From Bacteroidales bacterium (GTDB lineage: Bacteria > Bacteroidota > Bacteroidia > Bacteroidales > F082): 64,000 nucleotides of DNA. Below are positions 58,674 to 64,000 of the stretch, piece after piece. The notes beneath the pieces are model-generated. The model was not told where the DNA came from. It did no database searches and saw only the letters and a program-made list of their open reading frames with translations. The DNA is taken from the NCBI GenBank assembly GCA_017651645.1, contig JAGCCO010000024.1:1-64000 (forward strand). Direction: 5' to 3'. Position numbers and translations under genes: made by a program. Within the stretch, counting starts at the first letter, position 1; every line of letters begins with the position of its first letter.

Positions 58674-59822
58674 CTAGAACCTATACACCAGCAGCCCTTT
58701 CAGCATCCAGTCGTGAAAGGTGCCTCTGAAATTGAGGTCGTCCACATAATCGGGAATGTCCATTTGGCTGGCATCGAAGGCGTCGCGGCTGCGGAAATAG
58801 AAACGGTTGTAAGTGAATTGGGTCGAGAAAAAGAATCGGTTGAATGTGAAGCCGATGGCAGCGCTTCCGATGTAGTTAGGCATGGGATAACACCAAATCT
58901 TCGACACCTTTTCTCCGGCATTGTAAATCACACCAGTTTCTTCGTCAAAGCCGTATTCATACGATGTGGTTTTCAGGTAGTTGAAGAAGGTTATCACAGG
59001 CATGGCCGTCAGGTTGATGGTGAGGTTGCGCAGACCTTGGTCACGAGGATCAGTTGGGTCTTTATGCCAAAGCACGAAGTTGACCGAATAGCCGCCACCG
59101 ATGGAGGCTTGCATGGTGGAGAAGCAATCCAGCATGTTGTAGGAATCCCATGAGGCCTCAGGTGAATTGTAAAGGCTACCTTGCATATAACGTGCCGTGA
59201 GCATCCATGAACCCGCGGTGCGGCGTTGCACGAGTCCAATCTTATATGCAGCGGGATAGGCGAAGCATTTGTTGTTGAAGACGTAATAGCCGTCAATGGC
59301 AAAGCTCTTCAGCGCAGCCGATTCTTCGGAGATGAATTCATCGTGCTGATAATATTCGTCACCCTCAGTTCCAAGCGTCAGTCCCGTAATGAATGGGTTA
59401 GTGATTTTGAAATAATTCAAGCGTGCGCCCCATGACTTTCCAACAATGTTGAAAGCGAAAGCACTCTTTTTCCAGGCACTTTTGGGTCCCACTTCGAGAC
59501 CGTAGCCGAAACCGACATTGCCGTAGCCCACCTCAAGGCCAATCTTTTTGCAAAGGTTTTCGCTGAGGCTGTATTGCGATATGCCCGTCAGCGGACTGTC
59601 GCCAAGATCAATCTTGAAGTTGACGTCAACATCGAATCCTGCTTTCTGCCCCGTGGTGAACAAACCCAATGAAAAGCCCGCCTGCGGCTGATAAATGTGC
59701 ATGGTGTCGACCACAGCGGGTTTGGTCAGCATGTAGTTGACCTTTTGCCAAATGGTGAGTTCTTGGGCTTGAGTCCATATTGCGAATAATAACAGTGAAA
59801 TCGTTAAAAGATAACGTTTCAT
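58674..59822 (-). CDS. DUF4421 family outer-membrane protein
   Basis: 382 residues. Signal peptide MKRYLLTISLLLFAIWTQAQ. The mature part is a series of amphipathic beta strands ('AGFSLGLFTTGQKAGFDVDV', 'VGFGYGLEVGPKSAWKKSAF', 'SIGGGYSVNFVLWHKDPTDP') ending in F after 'DWMLKGLLVYRF', matching Bacteroidetes DUF4421 barrels. Function not established. Its stop lies 2 bases from the regulator gene stop (convergent). Confidence 0.82.
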   Translation of the reverse strand: MKRYLLTISLLLFAIWTQAQELTIWQKVNYMLTKPAVVDTMHIYQPQAGFSLGLFTTGQKAGFDVDVNFKIDLGDSPLTGISQYSLSENLCKKIGLEVGYGNVGFGYGLEVGPKSAWKKSAFAFNIVGKSWGARLNYFKITNPFITGLTLGTEGDEYYQHDEFISEESAALKSFAIDGYYVFNNKCFAYPAAYKIGLVQRRTAGSWMLTARYMQGSLYNSPEASWDSYNMLDCFSTMQASIGGGYSVNFVLWHKDPTDPRDQGLRNLTINLTAMPVITFFNYLKTTSYEYGFDEETGVIYNAGEKVSKIWCYPMPNYIGSAAIGFTFNRFFFSTQFTYNRFYFRSRDAFDASQMDIPDYVDDLNFRGTFHDWMLKGLLVYRF

Positions 59823-59875
59823 TGGGTTAAAATTTTAGCGAAATTATTGAAATCAATGTCAAGAGATTATACGTC

Positions 59876-61315
59876 TCATTCTATCTCCTCAAACTCCTCT
59901 TTATCAGCATAATAAACATCAATTGCAGCAATCAAAGCAGCGAGGCTCCAAACGGGGACGGCCAGTTTGTCGGTGTCTAAGAAGTTGTTAAGGAAACCAT
60001 GTACAAAATAACTGATAAAGGCGAGGGTGGCGCCTAATACCAACACCTTGGCCTTCTTGTTCTTGCATCGGCTGTAGGTCTTGAGGCCACAATATACCGT
60101 CACGATGACCAAAACCACCACTATGAGAGAACCTGCAACGCCTTGTTCGGCCAAGGGACCGAAATATTCGGAGTGGGCATTGCCACCGTCACCGGCGTTG
60201 GTGCTGATGATGGTTTTTTCTTTCGACATCTGGAACGGAGCGTAGACAAACTGATAAGTTCCTGGACCCCAACCGAAAACGGGACGCTCATGGAACAGGC
60301 GGAAGGCCGATTGCCATCGGTTGATACGCTCCAAGTTGGATGCATCAGTTGAGATGTTAGTGATGGATTGGATGTTTTCCACAAGGTCACCGGATGCATC
60401 TTGGTTGTTCTTTTCCAAAGCGTCAATAATCTGGTTTTGGAAGGTGAAGAACAGACCGACCAAAACCACAATGGTGGCGGCAATCCAACGGAACTTGATC
60501 TTTAGCAGCACGCAAATCAGCACAGCCAAGGCTGCAATCACACTCAGCCATGCCGCACGGCAGTTGGAAAGCATGAGTGCCACGCTGAGCAGGATAATCA
60601 CGCCAACGATAAGCAGTCGGCGGCTTTTCTTCACGCCTGGCAGGAAGACATAAGTGAGGGCAAGAATGAGGTAGATGGCCAAGGCGGCTCCGTAGGCCGT
60701 ATGGTCGTTATAAAAAGGTGTCATCACCCAGTGGGCCGAGTCACCGTCAAAGCCGAATTGCGCATGGTGGATGATGGTGTAGATGCATACGATGCACAAG
60801 GCAGCGATGTAAAGCCAAATGAACCAATGGATGTTCTTGGGGTTCTTGAACAGTATGGCACAAAGGAAGAAAGAGGGCACCACGAACCACAGCCTTGACA
60901 ACATGAATTTGATGGATACCACAGGCATTTCGCTCGTGATAGTAGTCACAAGCATCCATGCGAACATGCAATAGATGACGATAGCTATGGGATGATGAGC
61001 GATCTGTTTGTCGTATTTGCCATCGTAAAGCATTTTGGCAGCAAAAAGCACCAGAATGCCCATCAGTAAAGGTTCGGCAGGCAGCGAAATGGCCAGCCCA
61101 GCCTCAAGTGCTTTCAAGTTGACAGAAAGCGGTACACAGAACGAGGTGAGCAGCAGGACTTTGTCCAAGGAAAAAATGTAGAGCAAAAGCACGCCCAACA
61201 CGACAGGCAGGGCAAAAAAGAGGTAGGTGTTCTTCTTTACGACGAGGAACAGTCCTACTGCGACGAAGAGTGCCGCGATGAGGTAAAGCCAAGCTATTTT
61301 TGCTCTCTTTTCCAC
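59876..61315 (-). CDS. O-antigen ligase/polymerase family protein (Wzy/WaaL-like)
   Basis: 479 residues with about 11-12 membrane helices and one long periplasmic loop (~310-385) holding the ligase/polymerase signature 'RWQSAFRLFHERPVFGWGPG' and 'NAHSEYFGPLAEQGVAGS' with the conserved His. Such proteins polymerise or attach polysaccharide units on the periplasmic side of the inner membrane. It ends a minus operon with two Wzz-like genes, so polymerase (Wzy) fits better than ligase, but sequence alone cannot decide. Confidence 0.88.
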   Translation of the reverse strand: MEKRAKIAWLYLIAALFVAVGLFLVVKKNTYLFFALPVVLGVLLLYIFSLDKVLLLTSFCVPLSVNLKALEAGLAISLPAEPLLMGILVLFAAKMLYDGKYDKQIAHHPIAIVIYCMFAWMLVTTITSEMPVVSIKFMLSRLWFVVPSFFLCAILFKNPKNIHWFIWLYIAALCIVCIYTIIHHAQFGFDGDSAHWVMTPFYNDHTAYGAALAIYLILALTYVFLPGVKKSRRLLIVGVIILLSVALMLSNCRAAWLSVIAALAVLICVLLKIKFRWIAATIVVLVGLFFTFQNQIIDALEKNNQDASGDLVENIQSITNISTDASNLERINRWQSAFRLFHERPVFGWGPGTYQFVYAPFQMSKEKTIISTNAGDGGNAHSEYFGPLAEQGVAGSLIVVVLVIVTVYCGLKTYSRCKNKKAKVLVLGATLAFISYFVHGFLNNFLDTDKLAVPVWSLAALIAAIDVYYADKEEFEEIE

Positions 61316-61318
61316 AAC

Positions 61319-62254
61319 TTATTTGTTTTCAGCAACGAAACGCTTGCGATTTTCGATGATGAAGATGACTAGGATGGAAAGCAGCAGTGCACCCAAGGCA
61401 GAGAGAGCCACAACGACCCAACGCACGGGGAAGGCCTTTTTGTCGGCAGGGAAGGGTTCGGTGATGATGTTGGAGTAAGAGAGTTGCGAGTGGAAGAAGC
61501 GAAGCTCTTTCTCGTAATCCAGCTTGGTGGCTACGTAGGTGTTGCCTTCGGCGGCAATCTTGGTGTGCAGGTCATGGATTTCGGCACCGTATTGCTCCAG
61601 ATTGTCTTTCATTTCCGAGGCTTTTGCCGATCCACTTAGGAGACCTTTCGTCACTTCGCGGGTTTGGCTAGAAATGTCAGTGATGCCGTATGTGGTGCTG
61701 ATCTCGGTATAGCGTTGCTTCAGCGAGTCGATGTTGTTTTGTTTTTCTCTCAATTGTCTTTCATACATGGCCACCACTTCACCCACCTTCGAGGTGTGGA
61801 GGTTATGCACTTTTTGGTCATAGAAATTCAGAATGTCTTTGGCGATGTTGCAAGCCACAAAGGGGTCTTTGTCCATCACGGTGATGGAGACGGCCTCGTA
61901 TGGGGTCTTACCAATCTTGATCTTGCTACGGTATTCGTTGATCATGTACGTCTTGGCGAACTTGTAGTTCTTGTCAATCTTGTAATCTGTCCACAAGTCA
62001 TACTTCTCAATGATGGAGTCCATAATGGATGTTGAGTTGATGATTTCGAGCATCTGTTCGGTCTCGCTTTCATCGGAGTAGGGGCTGATGTTGGCAGGAT
62101 AGGCCACGGCCACTGACTTGTAAAGCGGCGTGATGAACATGGAGCTTGAGAAGATGGCACCACAGATGGCAGCTGCTATTGTGATGATAATGATGTGCCA
62201 TTTCCACTTCAGCACGAGTTGAACTAATGAAAGATTGTTGAAATTGTTATCCAT
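61319..62254 (-). CDS. Wzz-like polysaccharide chain-length determinant (second copy)
   Basis: 311 residues from ATG 62254 (MDNNFNNLSLVQLVLKWKWH); a longer reading to 62323 overlaps the preceding gene by 14 bases. TM1 near residues 20-42, a periplasmic domain with long helices (~60-270; coiled coil 'MYERQLREKQNNIDSLKQRY'), TM2 near 280-300. 'ITPLYKSVAVAYP' and a P-rich segment before TM2 ('FPADKKAFPVRWV') are Wzz features. It controls how long the surface glycan chains grow. About 30% alike with the upstream copy by eye. Confidence 0.88.
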   Translation of the reverse strand: MDNNFNNLSLVQLVLKWKWHIIIITIAAAICGAIFSSSMFITPLYKSVAVAYPANISPYSDESETEQMLEIINSTSIMDSIIEKYDLWTDYKIDKNYKFAKTYMINEYRSKIKIGKTPYEAVSITVMDKDPFVACNIAKDILNFYDQKVHNLHTSKVGEVVAMYERQLREKQNNIDSLKQRYTEISTTYGITDISSQTREVTKGLLSGSAKASEMKDNLEQYGAEIHDLHTKIAAEGNTYVATKLDYEKELRFFHSQLSYSNIITEPFPADKKAFPVRWVVVALSALGALLLSILVIFIIENRKRFVAENK

Positions 62255-62309
62255 GATTTGATTTGTTGTTTTCGGAGTATTAAAATTGATATTCTTTGTT
62301 GCTTTTAGT

Positions 62310-63380
62310 TCATTCTTTTTCAATGGTTTTTCCTTTTCCTTTCGTGGCCGCCTCCATCTCGGCCTCGCGACGAAAAAAGCCTTTCGAGCGATCGTAAAAG
62401 ACGATGCAGAAGATGAGGAGCAGGAAGGTGCTCAGCACGGTGACCACCACGATGATCCAACGGATAGGATAGCTTTTGCGCTCGGCTTGGAAGGCTGAGG
62501 TGACGACGAATTTATGCGGGATGAACTCTGTGGCGTCGACTTTTGCTTCCTCGTATTTCGATTTGACCAAAGAGAGTTGCAGACGGTCGTTGTCCAAACG
62601 CTCGTTGATGGCGTATGAGGCACCGCCATATTCGGCTAAAACATCCAGCTGTTCCTGTATGTTTTTAACGCCCTGTGTGTTGCCTTTTCCCAATTCAACG
62701 GCAAGTTGTTGGCTCAGCATCTCCACTTGCGACTCGTAGTCAAACACGCCAAGTTTACGCAAGGTATTGAGCGAGTCCTCTAGTTGATTCATCTCGGCAA
62801 CGAGTGTGTTGTATTCCTGCTCGACGATGCGATAGGCTTCAACAGCGACTTCCTTTTGCATCTGGTTCATGGTGCTGTCAAAGATTTCGGCAATCTCGTT
62901 GGCGATACGAGCTGAAAGGGCGGCGTCAGAATCCAAAACGGTGATTTTCACTGCATTGTATTCTGTGCGGCGGAACTTGATGCGGGCATCATAGAGTTTG
63001 TTCAGCTTGGTAATGGGGTATTTGCTGTTCGCCTTGATGTCGTAGTGCTCCATCAGGTTGAAACGGCTGATGACTTTGTCGCGCACGCGATTGGAGTTCA
63101 ATACCTGCAGCATCTGTTCGGTCTGCTCGTCCTCACCGAAGTTCATGATGTCTTTCTCCGATTGGTAGGTCGTGCTGATCAAAACCTTGGAGATGGAGTT
63201 GCTTGAAGTGGGGTAGATGACCGTTGTGGATTTGTAAAGAGGTGTGATAAAGAAAGGCGCACTGAAAATGACTGCGCAAAGGGTTGCCATCGCCAAAATG
63301 ATGAGGATGGGTTTCCTATATTCCACCATGAGCCTGCATAAGTATTTGGAACTGTAGGTGTTATGTTTTTGTTCGTCCAT
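62310..63380 (-). CDS. Wzz-like polysaccharide chain-length determinant (first copy)
   Basis: 356 residues. TM1 near 25-45 (PILIILAMATLCAVIFSAPF), a periplasmic helical domain, TM2 near 315-335 (WIIVVVTVLSTFLLLIFCIV) preceded by 'AFQAERKSYPIRW', and a short basic cytosolic tail (RREAEMEAATKGKG). 'ITPLYKSTTVIYPTSSNS' and 'DEQTEQMLQVLNSN' are shared with the second copy (DESETEQMLEIINS). No tyrosine-kinase domain is attached. Preceded by its own promoter. Confidence 0.88.
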   Translation of the reverse strand: MDEQKHNTYSSKYLCRLMVEYRKPILIILAMATLCAVIFSAPFFITPLYKSTTVIYPTSSNSISKVLISTTYQSEKDIMNFGEDEQTEQMLQVLNSNRVRDKVISRFNLMEHYDIKANSKYPITKLNKLYDARIKFRRTEYNAVKITVLDSDAALSARIANEIAEIFDSTMNQMQKEVAVEAYRIVEQEYNTLVAEMNQLEDSLNTLRKLGVFDYESQVEMLSQQLAVELGKGNTQGVKNIQEQLDVLAEYGGASYAINERLDNDRLQLSLVKSKYEEAKVDATEFIPHKFVVTSAFQAERKSYPIRWIIVVVTVLSTFLLLIFCIVFYDRSKGFFRREAEMEAATKGKGKTIEKE

Positions 63381-63402
63381 ATATATGTGTGAAATAAGTT
63401 GC

Positions 63403-63410
63403 CAAAAATA
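63403..63410 (-). promoter_or_regulatory. -7 box TATTTTTG for the Wzz genes
   Basis: Exact motif on the minus strand, 22 bases before ATG 63380, in the gap after the flippase gene. Confidence 0.6.
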
Positions 63411-63446
63411 GGGAATTCTCCTGAATTGGCAATGAAAAAAGACAAA

Positions 63447-64000
63447 TTAGGCCTTTTTTTCCTTGGGAAGGACCAGGTTGACAATCTCCTTGAGGCTAAG
63501 CAATCGGGTGAAGAAGATGGCACCGCAGTTGATGGCAAAAGAGATGATGAAACCGAGCATCCAGTTGATATTCATCTGTTTGGCCAGGAAGGTGACCAGG
63601 GTGATTGTGGCAAGGAAAAGGACGATGTGGAGCCAATAGCGACCGCCCAAGTCAATGTTCAAGATGCGTTTGGCAAGCAGATATTGCATGAAGGCGGTGA
63701 CAGCTTGAACACAAAGGCTGGTACAAGCCGCGCCTACCGAATAGAATCGAGGTATGACAATAAGGTTCAGCATGATGTTAATGACCACACCTGCAGCTGC
63801 CACGAGGTTGAGTTGTTTGAGACTACCATTGGCCGTAAGGAGCGTTCCGAAGACGTAGGTCGTCGAAAGACAGAAGAAACTGCCCATCAAAAGCGGAAAC
63901 ACCTTGGCATATTGCCCGATGCGCATGAGATAGGCGGCTTCGGCTTCGGCTTCTTCCGGATTATACATCATCTGCATGATTTCTTGGCGATAGAGAATGC
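63447..64000 (-). CDS. Polysaccharide flippase (Wzx/MATE-like), N-terminal part outside the window
   Basis: The frame remains open to base 64000, so the start is missing; only the last ~184 residues are visible. Five or so membrane helices, with 'AYLMRIGQYAKVFPLLMGSF', 'TANGSLKQLNLVAAAGVVIN' and 'LNLIVIPRFYSVGAACTSLC' in the pattern of the Polysacc_synt_C half of oligosaccharide flippases, and a basic tail (LVLPKEKKA). It would move lipid-linked glycan units across the inner membrane. First visible gene of the surface glycan cluster that continues beyond the window. Confidence 0.85.
   Translation of the reverse strand, partial: ILYRQEIMQMMYNPEEAEAEAAYLMRIGQYAKVFPLLMGSFFCLSTTYVFGTLLTANGSLKQLNLVAAAGVVINIMLNLIVIPRFYSVGAACTSLCVQAVTAFMQYLLAKRILNIDLGGRYWLHIVLFLATITLVTFLAKQMNINWMLGFIISFAINCGAIFFTRLLSLKEIVNLVLPKEKKA

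Overview
The window is most likely from a member of the Bacteroidota, probably Bacteroidales; I cannot name a genus. The reasons are: (1) start after start lies just downstream of the Bacteroidetes -7 promoter motif TAnnTTTG, usually followed by CA; (2) Shine-Dalgarno sequences are mostly absent; (3) there are several secreted proteins with type IX secretion (T9SS) C-terminal domains, Oar-like and OMP_b-brl_3 outer-membrane proteins and many lipoboxes; (4) the sigma-70 factor is a short 288-residue protein of the type that is the primary sigma factor in this phylum.

Layout. 0-5.2 kb: end of a coiled-coil surface protein, an NtrC-type response regulator, a secreted protein and a hybrid histidine kinase with REC and HPt domains. 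5.2-6.6 kb: an IS3-family element that has landed in the tail of a tiny lipoprotein ORF; its orfA is broken and its right end carries an outward promoter. 6.6-11 kb: three T9SS-tagged secreted proteins, two of which share a duplicated C-terminal and downstream module. 11-16 kb: 5'-nucleotidase-like phosphoesterase, galactose mutarotase lipoprotein, ABC-F ATPase, small lipoprotein. 16-23.2 kb (minus): an RND efflux operon (TolC-like, adaptor, permease) continuing into a PII-like protein and a secreted EEP hydrolase, with an S23 four-helix-bundle gene in inverted repeats wedged in the middle. 23.3-25.6 kb: LytS/LytTR two-component pair and a YegP-like protein.

25.6-31.4 kb is an accessory island: seven plus-strand genes of mostly unknown function (two different calcineurin-like phosphoesterases, a HTH_17/excisionase-like protein, four unrecognised proteins). 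Several share a homologous upstream leader sequence. The island ends at the 3' end of a tRNA-Pro gene, in front of repeats that resemble a recombination site. This is the best candidate here for an undescribed system.

31.4-44 kb: tRNA-Pro and tRNA-Ser, a DUF349 protein, a large Oar-like TonB-dependent receptor, a small lipoprotein, then a tightly coupled operon (small membrane protein, mutL, rhomboid, EEP hydrolase, glmM) with 4-base overlaps. 44-49 kb: recR, a MORN-repeat protein, and a minus operon GNAT-mltG-phosphohexomutase-TPR lipoprotein. 49-52.3 kb: HtrA protease, primary sigma factor, superoxide dismutase. 52.3-59.8 kb: T9SS protein, outer-membrane and phosphoesterase lipoprotein pair, OMP_b-brl_3 receptor followed by a membrane-spanning TPR-HTH regulator, DUF4421 protein. 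59.9-64 kb (minus): surface polysaccharide genes (partial Wzx-like flippase, two Wzz-like proteins, O-antigen ligase/polymerase).
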